Shown in pieces: positions 11,389 to 23,946 of a stretch of DNA of 64,000 nucleotides. Below the pieces are notes generated by a model that saw only the letters and a list, made by a program, of their open reading frames with translations, was not told the origin of the DNA and searched no databases. The first letter of the stretch is position 1. The number at the start of each line of letters is the position of its first letter. Position numbers and translations under genes: made by a program. Origin of the DNA: Schizophyllum amplum (taxonomy: Eukaryota; Basidiomycota; Agaricomycetes; Agaricales; Schizophyllaceae); the NCBI GenBank assembly GCA_007026445.1, contig VDMD01000045.1:167798-231797 (forward strand). The letters are read 5' to 3'.

Positions 11389-13386
11389 TGCACTTCCGTC
11401 GTGATGATAGGGTAGATGGAGCAGAGAAGGAGGGATGGCCCATCACCTGAGCTCCATGAACAGCGCACCTTTAAGAGGTACAAAATTTACGGCCGGTGAC
11501 CGCAGACGGCATGCGGAGGGCGCGCAGGCTGGTCTCATGACTATCCATGGGATGGATGCCGATGTGTAGCTTGAGCATGATGCAATATGCATGAGTCCTT
11601 GATCTGAAAAGATGGTCGACTCAGGTCGAGCCATACTTATCGGAATCCCTCGGCGCGGGCGCCGGGGGACTGCGGCATAACCGACGCGTTGAACCGTCTG
11701 ACTAGCGACTTTGCCAGTAGGTACAGGGACGTCAAAGGGCTTCACTGTGGAGCTAACATGGTCAAGGTACTATACCTGAGTCCATATTTCACGAGGATGG
11801 TATGCGACAAGGCTTTGAATTGTTCCAAGCTAGCAGGAAGTTAAACGCCAGTGACGGTTCGGGCGTTTCTGCCGCGACCCATTCGGCATCTCTTCACAAC
11901 GGTCATCTGAGGCATTTCTGCATGCAAAATCAAGTGGTCAGTGTACACGGCCGCGTAGTCGCAGGGTGATTTTCAGCTATTTTCAGATAATAGGAATCCA
12001 GACGTCGACGTTATCCAAAATTCCACTCGCGTACGCCTGATTTTCAGGTGTCTCCTTCGCCAGCTGGATTTCAGGTTTGCATGCACATGCTGCAGCGTTT
12101 CAGCGCTTTCGGCGCCTGCCGTCGTCCAAATCTGGTGCTTCACAACGCCACCCAAGCGCCACCAACCTTGAGACCAAACACAGCCAACAGTGATCGCTGA
12201 GTCAGCACGGTCACTTGCGTGAAACGACAAGTCCCGCCTGAGTCCCGCCGTCTTCTGCCCTTGACGACCATGTCCCTCCTGTGCGCGTCCCAGCGTCCGC
12301 CGCTCTTCTCCCCGCCCGCGATCGCTGCCATCCTTTTGACTCCCTCACCACCGTTATTGTCTGGCCCGAAGTCGAGCCTCGCTTGAACGACGCCGAAGGC
12401 ACATCTGCGCTGGCGTCTGTCCAGTTGGTGACCGCGCGTGCACAGAGGGTTCTGCCCGTGCTGGGGTCGAAGATCAAGCCCCTTGGGTCGGTCGATACCA
12501 AGCTTGACAAAACGTTCCGGCGAGAGAAGTGGGGTCTCGACGTTGTTCGGCCCGCCCGATCCCTTTGGCACTGGCACATTGGCCGGTATTTTTTCCCTTG
12601 CCAGTCGCTTCGCGCCATTAGCGCTTTTCTACAAGTTTACCGAGCGCATGCCGCACTGTCGTCTCACGGCCTGCAGCGGTTGTTATCGTTATACCTGACG
12701 TTCGCGACACTCAGCGTCGCATGCCCCATCGCACCCGTCGGTGGGTTATAGCCTTTCATTTTTATATGTGTCTGCACTGATATATGACCTGCCGGTGAGT
12801 GCTAGCCACGAGCAACGGATTTCGCTGACGACTGTCTGCAGTTATTTGCGCATGCGTTGCCAAGTATCGAAGGTTGACGGACTTCCGGTATGTGGCCTGC
12901 TTGTTCCCATTCGGCCCTTCTGACAATACCAACAGTGTCACCTTCTCTCTCCTCGACATCATGCGTGCAAACCTGGCCCGTACTAACCTGCACCGAGGAC
13001 AGAGCAGGGGTCAGATGTTTTCGCCCAGTATCCTGCAGTGCGTAGTATTCAGATTTAGCACACGTAGTATAGACAATATATATATGTGCACGCCCATTAC
13101 CCAGCTGTGTGCAGCCGTGCAAGCCAGAGAACAGAAGGGAATCCAGCGCCCCAGCGGCGGTGAACGCGCGCCACGTCCGGAACAACACGAGGCCAACACG
13201 TGACTTTCTGCACCTGAAATTCACCCGTTCACCGGCTGGAAATCAGGTCGTTGGAAGCAGCTGCATATCCGAATATTTGAATCGTATGGATTTCAGACTT
13301 CCACGGCCGTTGTGCAGGTGTTGTCGATTCACCCGAAAATCAGGTGTGGACCGCGCGGCCGTGTAGGCAGGCGTGACCAGGCAGAT
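11389..13386. other. gene-poor region upstream of the GH1 gene
   Basis: This stretch contains the GH1 promoter and otherwise only short, frame-shifting ORFs without recognisable homology. One ORF at 12281-12751 on the plus strand has coding-like composition but matches no family I know. Short related strings of the type TTTTCAGG and AATCAGGTG recur around 11970-12070 and 13220-13345. That suggests decayed repeats, but I cannot define an element boundary. Confidence 0.4.
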
Positions 13387-13855
13387 CAAGAGGTCCTCGG
13401 AGCTGCGATCGGGTACATGGATCTGGTCGCGTGCGCCGCCGGTCTCGGACCCGCGGCAAATGCCGTCTGTCACTAGAGTGGTCGCTCAAAGCTCGCGATG
13501 ACACCTGTTTCCACCCAGAGGTAGCGTGTGAAGGATGTGGAATAGTATGTACACCTCAGAGGTGATAAAAAGCGGGGACAAAGTTGCTGTAGGTGGCGGG
13601 TCGCGGACGACTCTCGGCGAACGCCGGCGGTGGGCATTGCTGGTCCTTAAATGGAGCTCACTCTTCCAGCTCTTCTTTGCTCTCGAGGCCTTTGAGCTCA
13701 GTCCTAGGACATTCACGGTGTACTCAAAGGGCAAACGGGCCAGTCCAGCGATGCTGACAAGGCGGCGGCGGGCAAGCGTCCGCGCCAGTGGAGCGCGGCA
13801 CGCGAGCGCACGCGACCAGATCCATGTACCCGATCGCAGCTCCGAGGACCTCTTG
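13387..13855. repeat. perfect 50-bp inverted repeat, arms 13387-13436 and 13806-13855
   Basis: The arm at 13387-13436 is the exact reverse complement of 13806-13855, with a 369-base spacer. The arms are GC-rich and each can be read as LGAAIGYMDLVACA in one frame, outward from either side. They could be two inverted copies of one exon fragment or the ends of a decayed element. I see no target-site duplication beside the arms, so a transposon is not established. Confidence 0.75.
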
Positions 13856-14649
13856 AGGCAGATGGTGGTCAAGTATCCGGAACGACGGGCCGGCATTGAT
13901 GCGTTTACCGCGAACACATGACCACTGCCACAAATTCGAATACTGACAGTGGCAGCACATCGACCTCGTTTCCCTCTTGATTCTTGCACTCACTCCGGCT
14001 TCTATGCGCAGGCGTAGTCCATGCCACCGTCTCCGTGTATCTAGACTCGTAGTCTAGACATTCGCGACATATCCGCCAGTCTTATACTTGTGTCTACTCA
14101 GGTCAGTACGTACCTTGCATACTTCCCATGCAGAAGCAATACCTATGCATGCAAGGGAGGCAATGGTGAGCGTGCCTCGAGAGTAGAGCCTACCCTGTGC
14201 ATACAGGGATCCTACAGCTTTTATAAAGAGTCTCGAACTCACAACATGAAGATAACTATAAGTACATAGCCTCAAGCCTGAGGCCTGAGGCCTGAGCGCC
14301 GAGCGGCCAAACATGTAAACTTGCCGTAAGTAAGTACGGAAGGGCATATATTCACACTCGTGCGCCCAGACACGCAACAACGGCAGTGTGGATAGTGACA
14401 AGTTGGCTCGGCCTGAGTCGACGCAAAGGAGTCGACGCAAAGAGACGTTCGCTTCGTTGGAAGAGAACTGGAGGCAGCGTGGTTCGAACACTTGACATTT
14501 TGAAATGGAATTATCGGCCGCCATGAAGTTCGCGGCGCTGGCAGTCGGATGACGCGGCAAATGCAAGCGAAAATGCGGTGCGAATTTTCGGAAGTTTGGA
14601 AGTTCGAAGGTTGGAAGGTGTCCTCGTTGTCCGTTGCTGCGCCGCCGCA
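13856..14649. other. intergenic region with minor direct repeats
   Basis: This is the 5' region of the Hpc2 gene. It contains a short GCCTGAG tandem run at about 14274-14296 and a tandem GAGTCGACGCAAAG duplication at about 14415-14442. No gene is recognisable. A GGTTCGAA string near 14480 is not part of a tRNA cloverleaf I can fold. Confidence 0.4.
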
Positions 14650-16583
14650 ATGTCGTCCGACATCGAGATGCTCTCCGAGATCGCGCGCCGCAGCGCCTCC
14701 CACCGCTCGACGCCGGTATACTCGCTGCCGCCGTCGCGCCACCCGTCAATTCCCGACGACCGCAGCTTTATCGAACCCGCCGCCCCCTCTCCCATCTATC
14801 CTCCCGTCCCGCCTCCAGAGCCCGTGGCAACGAAACCTGCCAGCAAAGCCGCGAAGGGCAAGCAACGCGCTCGTTCACCATCCGGCTCGCCGCCACCGCC
14901 CGAGCGCCCGCCGTTGCAGACGATCAGGCTCGAAATCGCCCTCGGCGGCCCCGACCACTATGAAGTCGACATCGCCGAGCTCGCGCGTACGACCGGCCAG
15001 CGCCCGCTCACCCCTGTTGCCATCAAGCAGCATCACGACAGCGGTGAGAGCGAGGGCGAGGACGGCGCAGAGCCCGACGCAGAGCCCGACGACGCCGGCA
15101 AAGCCCCGAAGCGGAAGAAGCGGGTACGCCCACATGCCTCTTTCGGACACCTTCCCCCTCACTCACTCACTCCTCGTCCGCAGAAATACGGCGCAGACTA
15201 CTACGATGTCTCTGACCCCTTCATCGACGACTCCGAGCTTGCCATTGACGAGCGCAAGTTCTTCGCCCAGACGAAGCAGCAGGGTTTCTACGTCTCGTCA
15301 GGCGAGGTCGCCCTCATGAAGGACAAGTGCGTTGCGCGCCATCCCACCCCTCCGCCTCCCTCTGACCCCCTTTGCAGATCGCCAATCAAGAGAACAAAGT
15401 CCAGGAAGATGCCCCTGACCGTCGGCAACGTCGTCGCCTCCGACGCCGGCCGGCCCCCGAGCAGCGCCGTCGGCAGCGCTCTCCACGCCAACCAGGACGG
15501 CTCTCGCGACGCCCCCATAGCCGTTTCCGATACCGACGACCCAGAACGCAAGCATGCCGCTGCGGCTGCAGCTGCAGCTGCCCCCGCCGACACCGCGGTG
15601 GCTGGCCAGAAGCGCAAGCGCTATATCACCGTGGTAGAAGACGGCAAGAAGCGCAAGCTCGTCGACATCAACTCCTTCCACCCGGACCTCCAATCCATGA
15701 TTGAGGACCTTAAGGCCGCCGTCGCGAAGGAGAGCTGGGTCAAGGGCAAGTTCCCCGTCAGTCTGAGGCCCATGCTCAAGGAGTTCGCCCTCGCTGCCAT
15801 CCGCCTGGACGAGTACGACGACGCGTTCTTTTCGGCCTTGCCGCAGATTTTCCCGTACAACAAATTCACTATGTCGAAGCTCTGCAAGCGCACCGTCTTC
15901 CCCGACCACGTCGCTCTGCTGACCGAGCGCCAGGACCAACTCTTGGTCCAACTCAAGCAGCTCGCCGATGAAGGATTCCCGAAAGTCGAGGAGGACTATC
16001 AAAGGAGCCTTACGGTCTGGGGCAGGCGTCAGGAAAAGAGCGTGTCCGATCTCACGCCCAACGGCGGCGCACAGTCAGAGGACAGCCATTCCGGTGCCCC
16101 TACACGACAACCTACGGAAGAGAAGGAAGACAAGGAGGACAAGGATGCGATGGATGTTGATGGAGACGCGCCGCCTCCCACGCAACCCGACAAGGACAAG
16201 CCTATGAACCGCCCGACGAAGAAGTATCGCATGAACGAGCAGATGAAGACCATAGTGTGGCAACTGGTTCTCCTGAGCAACGAGATTTGCCGCCTCGAGA
16301 ACGAGAATAAGTCAGTACTGACAATAGCATGCATGCGTCTTCAATGCTGACGCCGCCCGCAGTCAGCTCGAAGGCTCAGTCATCCAGATGAGCGAGCAGG
16401 GTTTGCGCAAAGTGCTCTACCAGAAGATTATCACCGCTTTCCCAGACGGGTGGGTCTCGTCTGGCCAAATATCGCGCGATGGTGAGCCGTGTCATACACT
16501 TCCCTCAACTGTGCCCTAACCTCCCTTCAGTGAGCGCAATCAAGAAGCGCCTGGAAAGGGAGCAGGCGGAGGAGCGCACGTGA
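14650..16583 (+). CDS. HPC2: HIR histone chaperone complex subunit Hpc2 / ubinuclein
   Basis: Hpc2/ubinuclein is the HIR (HIRA) subunit that binds histone H3-H4 for replication-independent nucleosome assembly. Five exons (14650-15123, 15184-15326, 15378-16310, 16363-16481, 16531-16583) give 573 residues. The Hpc2-related domain is unmistakable from residue about 159: YGADYYDVSDPFIDDSEL, then FFAQTKQQGFYVSSGEV. The second half matches the ubinuclein middle domain, beginning near NSFHPDLQSMIEDLK and ending VLYQKIITAFPDGWVSSGQI. Between the two are low-complexity Ala and acidic stretches. The first two introns are 60 and 51 bases, multiples of three with no stop, so they would be read through if unspliced. 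They have good splice sites and interrupt the conserved domain. Confidence 0.92.
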
Positions 16584-17355
16584 GGCTCGTTCTGGCCTTC
16601 GCTATCCCTGTCCTAGCGCGGCTTCACGCGCCGCGTGCCGTCTCTGCATTGTTTACGGTCCCTGTTACAACCGAGCATATGGGCTCGGCACCTACTCTAT
16701 TTTACTGAAACACCGGTCCTCGCCGGCTACCTCCTACGCTCCTCTTTCTTGCGTCAGTCTCCGTCCTCCCATTCTCTACGTCTCTGTCCTCCATTTCCTA
16801 CGTGCGCGCCCCCTGTCGCCACGCCATACGCTCCCCCTGTCGCCACGTATTACGACCGCATCTCCCTCCACGCTCTGTGTCTCGCTCGCCTTGCTCTGTG
16901 TACTGGTAAAGCTCAGCACCACCAATCTTATATAAGTACGCGCGGGACTCTGTCTTATTGTTAATAAAGTGGCTCTCCAGGTTTTGACTGTCAGTGCCAG
17001 GTTCTTGACAACGGCGATTTGTAGATCTGCCCCAAGTCAGCCTTAAACAGGGTTGGACAGGATATTGGTGTATGCATTCCAGTAGTAAGCAATCCAAAGT
17101 AAGTGAAGACAGCGCGTAGTCAAGAGTAGCCTGCACAGGAAGTAAGTAACGTATGAGGCGAGGGTAAGTAGGAGTTCATGAGATGAAAGCATATATAACA
17201 CAGATCCATTACGAGGCAAGAGATTATCGGTCAACGCCTCACGGGCCCAGGTTGTAGTCCTTGTTGCACGTAAAGCAACATGCTCTCAGAGTAGCGAGTC
17301 CTCCATCAAGCAGCCACGCAGTCCTGGCGTGCTGGGTCCATTTTCAGGCGATCTC
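16584..17355. other. convergent intergenic region
   Basis: About 770 bases lie between two convergent genes. They are pyrimidine-rich near 16740-16870. I see no gene, RNA or repeat. Much of it is presumably 3' UTR. Confidence 0.5.
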
Positions 17356-19337
17356 CTAGCATATCCTCGTGCTATATACGGCGCGCCGACTCTCCCTCTG
17401 CGCCTCCGTCAACGGCGGGGTCAACGGGAAATACAAGATCTGATACGAGTCCTTCTTGTTCCTGTCGAAGTAGTCAATGTCAAGGGTCCAACCTCTTCCG
17501 CAACGGCAGACATACAGTTGCTTCGCATCCTTTCGGAAGAAACGCATCGTCTGCGACAGGTCCAACTGGGGCGTCTCGTGTTGTGCCACCGTGGTCGATG
17601 AGCCACCGCGCGGCGCCAGTGCAGCTCCGCGCTTGGGCGTCGGGGACGGGCTGGTACTTCGTACGTTTGTAGCGCCGCTGGGACCATGCACATGCCGCTG
17701 CTTTCCTCGCTGATCTAGTGGCGGCTCGACAGCGCGCCGCTTGCCGTGTTTGCGCAGTGGACTGCCATGAATGAGGTTCTTTATTGTGTGCGACCGATGG
17801 TGGTGGTCCTGCTTCCCGTTCTCGTTAGAGTATGAGGCCGCCGGCTGTGTGTGCTTGTCATCTCCTTCAGCGGTTGTATTCGGCGTCGTCACGCCAAACT
17901 CTGCGAGTGCTGCTTGGCGAAGGTGTTTATTGGGTGTTCTATGGGGCGAAACCAGATAAGGATGAGAGTTGGATAGAGAACGCCACGACAGTCACTTACC
18001 GCCCAGGATCAAGGGTCAGAAGGTTGACGCTGCCATCCTTGAGTTGTTCAAATCCTATGATGGCCTGCGAATGCCCGTTGTACTGTAGTATGAGTGGCAT
18101 CTTGTCTGTAGACGTTATCGGCGAAGAGCTCATAAGAGCAGAGTTCACGTCGGTGGGAGCGGCCTGTCGCTTGGGCTCGAAGTAGTCCATGATCCATTGC
18201 ACGACGATGTCCGCTGGAGATAGGGTCAGGCCTTCCTTACAGATATATGGGACGGAAAAAGCGGCATGGATCAGTAACGCACCATTCGGCTGACGTTCCA
18301 GGTTGAAGTCGACCAATTCAGCCCTGCAATTGAGTGGGTGAGGTCTACTACTGTCTCGAAATGAAGAACCACGCACGGTATGCCTTTGTAAGCCAGCGCA
18401 ACCCATAGATCTATATGTGACGCTCAGTATATTCCGGAGTATAACAAAATCGTATACTGACCGGCGGTTCCGATCCACTTGCCAGTCCCCACCAGTTTCT
18501 TGAGCTGTTTGGCGCCTTCTGGGTCGAAACCTGCACATCGCATTGAATGGTGTTCACAAGGCATTTCGATAGATGACGCACCAGCTGCCCAAGCTTCCTC
18601 AAGCCAGCGCTGCAGATTCCGGACGCTTGGCGGTATGTGCCTTTCCAGCAACATTGCGTATGCTGGTTGTTTCTCCTGAATCATCAGCAGCGCGCATGCC
18701 ATCAGGAAATTGCGATACCTATACAACGAATATTCAGGTTGAGGTCATAGACAAGGTGTGGCACAACAAACCCGCAACCCCACGTTCTGTCGAACATCTC
18801 GCTGGCGACGTGTGTGGCGCGATGGTCGCAGACTACGGCGCGCCGCGTCTTTCCGCGTTGTATTGCACGTTGGAGTGCCCGCTTCAGCAGGGGTATGACA
18901 GCTTGGGAGTCTGAGCGATGTGGAAGGACCTGCAATGATTCACCGCACCTGGTGTGAATGATGGAGGAGGTGGAATAGACAGTCCCGGATGCCAAAAGCC
19001 AGAGTCGCGCGTCTTCCAGTTCATGGAATCGAAGGCACCCTTCGATCGCTCCTTCCACGAAGTCGTCGATGTAGTCCTATCGCGTTTCGTCTCGTTCTTG
19101 AGGGGCTGCTGAGGCTCCGAGGGACCCTCTTCCTTGAAGTGGTTCTCATAGTGTTCTTCGCGTTGTCCGATCGTGAACTTGTCTAAGTTTATAAAACAAA
19201 GCTGACATTGTACGGCACCCAGTCCACTGATGGATGTTAACAAGTGGTTCAGGTCACAACAAAGAGGCTACGCACGCCTGCTCTGCGAACTCGGACTCCG
19301 AGGCGTCAATCCTTCCGCCGGACAGAGTGTACGACAT
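17356..19337 (-). CDS. peptidase family C78 (ZUFSP/ZUP1-like deubiquitinase)
   Basis: C78 peptidases cleave ubiquitin or ubiquitin-like chains; the ZUP1 branch is specific for Lys63 chains. Nine exons (19337-19276, 19226-18949, 18910-18772, 18718-18582, 18530-18462, 18410-18377, 18323-18000, 17938-17516, 17461-17356) sum to 523 residues in frame. The N-terminus has a small zinc finger, CQLC then HYENHF. The catalytic Cys is in WGCGYRNF (about Cys159), His in YNGHSQAIIGFE (about His324) and Asp in LLTLDPGR (about Asp345). The family signature GFDPEGAKQLKKLVGTGKW lies between Cys and His. About 140 mostly disordered residues are inserted before the conserved end SYQILYFPLTPPLTEAQRE. It is divergent from the next gene with 157 bases between starts. 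Confidence 0.88.
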
Positions 19338-19494
19338 GACGGGAGGAAGAAGGATGAGAGGAGCACGACGCGAAGCTCGAAATGACGTAAGCGGGGCACG
19401 CGTTCAGCAACGTGATACCGTGTGACTGATCACGCAACAATCCGATTCCCAACTTGTCCTTGCCTTTGTTATTGTAAGTACTTGTCTTTTCCGA
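19338..19494. promoter_or_regulatory. shared divergent promoter region
   Basis: Only 157 bases separate the start codons of the C78 peptidase and the unknown helical protein, so both promoters and both 5' UTRs must lie here or overlap. No specific motif is claimed. Confidence 0.45.
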
Positions 19495-20360
19495 ATGAGC
19501 AGCCGTCTGGCATCCTTCAAAGGTCCATCGACGCCGACCGCATCGCCTGTACAGGCGCAGAAGCGTGGCGGCGGCAGCGCGCCAAATTCTCCCTCCCGTC
19601 CAGTGTCGAACGAGACGACCTACCATCGCCAAGTCAGAGCAGCTCTGCAAGAATTACAAGCAGTCGCGCAAACATGGGATGAGCTCGTGCTTATGGATGG
19701 TCTGAAGGCTGTGCAGATGCTCGTGGATAGCAGGACAGAGCTTGAGTCCGTATATACTAGTCCTCGCGGACGGCCGCTTGACTGATCACACCATAGGAAC
19801 GCGCTCGCTTCAGTCCCTGGGCGGAAGCCATGGACACATCTTGTGGGTACAAAAATCGAAGACATGGAGAGATGTATCGTCGATTTGGATGTACTTTCCG
19901 GCAAGCTGGTCAGTCGCTTCATAGCCTTTGCGGTGAGGTATCATTGACCCATCTATCCAGAGAAAACAGTTTTCGAAAATGAATGCCATCGTAGATGCAC
20001 TCGAGGGTGTCTTGCAGAACGCACACAAGATCAAGGGCTGGCAATGGGTCTCCCAGGAACCACTCTGGCTGACTTGGTCGCTGGAGAAATTCGGTGCGTG
20101 AACTTCTTAAGGTCTTGAGTGAGGGGCATGCTTACGCCTCCATAGTCACCGAAATTCCAGACCTACTCGTCGTCTACCACAGATCTCTCGACGAGCATGC
20201 CGATATGATTTGGCGACTTCGCAGTCACTCAATATCGTTTGAAGACTCGCGTACGATCGTCTCGGAATGGACATCGCAAACCGCTCTCGAGGAAGATGGG
20301 TGGGACGCGCGTTGGAACGATTTGTGCGCTGTCGAGGTCGAGCGATGGGGTCGGAGATGA
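19495..20360 (+). CDS. conserved-looking helical protein of unknown function
   Basis: Four exons (19495-19745, 19797-19908, 19961-20093, 20146-20360) add up to exactly 236 codons, which supports the model. The protein has a Ser/Pro-rich N-terminus of about 40 residues. It is then almost entirely predicted helix with regular hydrophobic spacing, for example YHRQVRAALQELQAVAQTWD, LKAVQMLVDSRTELENAL and MNAIVDALEGVLQNAHK. It ends with an aromatic-rich WDARWNDLCAVEVERWG. There is no signal peptide or membrane helix. I do not recognise the family; a small coiled-coil adaptor is a guess only. Confidence 0.65.
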
Positions 20361-20693
20361 GCTCTGCTGGCAGTCATCGACAGTAACCAACTTCTAACAA
20401 GCGGGCCACCCAATAGCGGTAATGCCCTGCTATGCATTGGATGTACGCCCTAAATCCCCACTCGGCCTCTGGCGTTAACTGTAGCGCTGAGTACTAATTT
20501 TCTTTGTGTACTCAGGTTGTCATCGAGCCCCATGTCCTATTGCTCACGGATGCGTCTCCCGTACGACGCTCACGGCATCTACCTAGCAAGAGACGAAAGG
20601 CTGCGGTTCTGCGTGTTCAATGCTGCAAAGCTCGAGTCCTTCGACCCGGTAATCACATCATTTACAAAGCATCTGTAGAATACACACATTGCC
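20361..20693. other. convergent intergenic region
   Basis: Convergent 3' ends of the helical protein gene and the Syf1 gene lie here. Nothing else is recognisable. Confidence 0.5.
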
Positions 20694-23600
20694 CTACATA
20701 TCCTCATCATCCGAGATATGTATCTCTTCCGCATTCGCCACCTCCTTCGCCCCCTCGGCCTCCTTCGGCGGATTACTCGACGCCGACACAAACGCAGGGC
20801 CCGCCGTTGCCTTCTCCGCCGCCGCCATCGCATCCTCCGGCTGCCCCACCTCCGCCGCCTGCGCCGCCTTGGCCGACGACACGGTTTGCGCGGCCAGATA
20901 GCTCGCCTCCGTGTTGAATTGTGCCTGCACCGCGCGCTTGAGGCGCAGCATCTCCCGGAACGTGTCCTCGCTCCCGGTCTCGATCTCGAAGCTGTTCCAT
21001 TCGGCCCAGAACTTGGCGTTCGTGCGCGGGTCGCAGAATTGGGAGGCGTGCGCGTAGATGGCGCGCGCGCGGTCGATCTCGCCGAGCTTGCGCTCGAGGG
21101 CGGCGTACCGGAGGCACATCTCGGCCGTCTGGCGGTCGGGGAGGACTAAGGAGGAATGAGCTATATACGCAGTGGGGATGAGAGCAGTACATACCCTCCA
21201 ATGCGCGCTCATAAATAGGTCTCGTGGCGGGGAGGCCGTAATTCTCAGTCGCTTTTGCGATATAGATGGTGAACATCTAAAGAGATGTTGTGAGTTGCTG
21301 TAATGTATATGGCCGATGAATGTATACCTCGAACTTGTCCTCATCGGCCACAACCTGTGTCGCGCGGTCTAGAATTGACATCGCACGCTTCGCCAGGCCA
21401 TGCTCTTCCTCCAACTTCGAATACATCAAGAAGAGCGGCTTGCATGACTTAGCTGGGCACTTCTCCAAGGACTGCTCGAAGAGGTCGCGCGCACGCTCAA
21501 GTTTGCTGCCGCCATAGCGCTTGACGAACTTGGAGAGGTAGATGTTCCAAAGTTCGAAGGAGACGGGGAAAGTGAAAAGCTCGACGCCGCGCTCGTATAC
21601 CTGCAAGCCCGGTGAGTACACGTACTTTCCAGCAGCGCGTGACTTTAAATTACCTTGAAGCTCTCTTCAAAGTACTTGTTCTCTTCCAAGAAGGCCGCGT
21701 AGTTGACGATGATCTGGGCATTGGCTATGCGCAAGTCAAGAATCTTGTCGTAGACTGCCTTGGCGGACTCGACCGTGCCGATAGACTCTTCGAGATCAAC
21801 ATAGAAGGACCATAGCTTGAGAGACTTGAAAAGGCGAGTTTGTACGGATAATGACTGGGATGATGGTCAGCCTAACAGCGGCTAGGGGCATAGCCTTCGC
21901 ATACCTGATCATGATAATTGATGCGAGGGTTCTTCGGGATGGCCGCTGCTCGCTGCATGACCCGGATCGCCTCATCATAGTTCCTGAGGATGCGTTCAGC
22001 TTTTGGGAGCGCTACAGAAAAGAGACGAACACACTCATGACGAAGTTCGAGTTCCGCCCATTCACACCACACCTCTGCAAGGTCATCGACGTTTTTGAAG
22101 TTGACCTTGGTCGCCTTCTCCAAAATCTTCCTCGCGCTGTCGAGATCTTCCTCCGCCTGCCGCGCCGTCCCACCCTCCTCGTAGAACTTCGCGAAGTTGA
22201 TATACAGACGGTGCAGGTTGGCCGTCGCCCGGCGCGGATGTATGGTCTCGAGCGCCTTCGTGTACGTCTCCGCCACCTTGGCATCGTCTTCTCCCCACAG
22301 AGCAACTCGCTTCTCCCACTCCTGGACGTCGTTCGGATTTCTCCGCAAGAGGACGTCGTTATTGAGGAACGGTCGCCGGTCCATAAGCTCCTCGAACGCC
22401 TTCATCTCCTTCTGGAGCTCCTCCTCGGTCTCCTTCAGCGTCGCCTCGTCCTCTTCGTCCTCAATGCTCTCCATGAGTTCGCCAATCAACGTCTCGCCAA
22501 ACTCGGCATACGAGTCGAAAATCTGTGTGAAGTCGCGGATAGTGACGACAGCCGCGAGGCCGGCTTCGAACATCTCCTTCGCGCGGTCGAACTCGCCACG
22601 GTTGAGCCAATACGTTGCGAGCCCTGTCCACAGACGGCCAGCTTGGTCCTTATATACCGACAGGCCGTCATGACGAATGATCTGCTCGATGTTGAGCTTC
22701 CGAGGGCTGCTTGGATCTTCGTCCTCGTCGTAAGGCCGCGTCTTGCCGTCGGCAGCTAGAGTGACGGGTATAGCAGGGCCAGCGAGACGCATGACCTGAC
22801 CGCCTACGGACGCAGGCTCCACTACAGAGTCTGCGTTCACAGCCGCTTCTTCAGCTTTATTGGCGGCGCCATTCGAGGCCTCCGTGTCGTCGACGTCGAG
22901 GCCGACCTCTTCAGGGTACTTCTCGACGACTGCAAGCCAGTCGAGAAGCAGCTGGTACGGGCTCTTGCCCTCCGGGCTGGTGTACTCGCCGCGAGAGGAC
23001 TTGCGTGCGAGTGAGAGGAGGTACTTCGCCGCCTCAAGAGGACGTGGGGCAGAATGGGGGGAATTCAACAAGAGATTCGTGAACCGCTCGGTGACGCTAG
23101 GGTCGACGGCGAGATAGCGCCTGTAGATGGCAACCATCGTCGGTCCGCCCCTGGCTTCCGCCCATAGCAGATAACGCACCCATATGCGGTGGTGGAGGGA
23201 AGGAGGGAGGGTACGGAGGGCGCGATCGAAAGTATGGCGGGCATGGGTGTTTACGAGGGAGGAGGGACATTGCGGGTGAAAGAAGATGGACAGATACATC
23301 AGCCACAGTCGGGGCATCTGAGGAGACATGGTCAATGTCGTGTAAGGATGTCACGCGCCTCGACGCACTTTTGGTAGCCACATGAGCGCGCGCTCAAAAG
23401 TTGCAATCAGCGTCTTCCACTCTTCCCAGCCCACAACACCGTGCAGGCCTCCCTCCCATTGCTCAAGGTCCTCCTTCTCTTCCTCCAGCGCGTCCTTCAT
23501 GTCAGGGAACTTTTTCTTGCCGCCAGCCTTCTTCTTCTGTACGAGCTTGCCGAGGACGAACGACATGCGCATGGTGAGGTATGACTTCCAGAGTTTGAAG

Positions 23601-23946
23601 GAGCCAGCGAACTGTGTGAGCGCCGCCTCATAGAGGTATGTAAGTCTTTGCAGAGAGATGCGCCCGAGCGGTGTCGCGAGTGGTCCCAAGAGCACCGCGA
23701 CTTCCGGCGGCAAGTCCGCAGAGGGCTTTTCAAGCTTTGACTGGGCGACATACGCCTCTCTTGATGCATAAATTGCAGTCCACCATGCGCGGTAGGACGT
23801 AGGGTTTCGCAGGAGGTCCTCTTCTCGTGCAATATCGTGGACAGTGATGAGTTCCGGTACGGTCTTCGGGGTGGGGATGGGGTGTGTGAGGGGAAGTCCG
23901 AGGTGAGGGACTCCAGCGAGAGTGATTTCTCCGCGACGGACGGCAT
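20694..23946 (-). CDS. SYF1: pre-mRNA-splicing factor Syf1 (XAB2 homologue), HAT repeats
   Basis: Syf1 is a HAT/TPR-repeat scaffold of the Prp19-associated spliceosome complex. Exons are 23946-23369, 23317-22035, 21983-21905, 21854-21654, 21600-21328, 21276-21195 and 21145-20694. HAT units are visible throughout, such as REEDLLRNPTSYRAWW, RHTFDRALRTLPPSLHHRIW, YTKALETIHP, NYDEAIRVMQRAAAIP and FWAEWNSFEIETGSED, with an acidic HISDDEDM end. The exon total is one base short of a multiple of three. The expected N-terminus (LESLTSDFP then LTHPIPTPK) is split between two frames at a C4 run (plus-strand 23890-23893), where C5 would fix it. A fully open alternative starts at 24043, but it would leave 37 bases to the Bet4 start and lacks the family-like beginning. 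Confidence 0.9.

Noticed and set aside
14470..14500. tRNA-like GGTTCGAA string
   Set aside because: No acceptor, D or anticodon stems can be paired around it.
14549..15319. 256-codon plus-strand ORF
   Set aside because: It overlaps the Hpc2 exons in a different frame; the Hpc2-related domain fixes the real frame.
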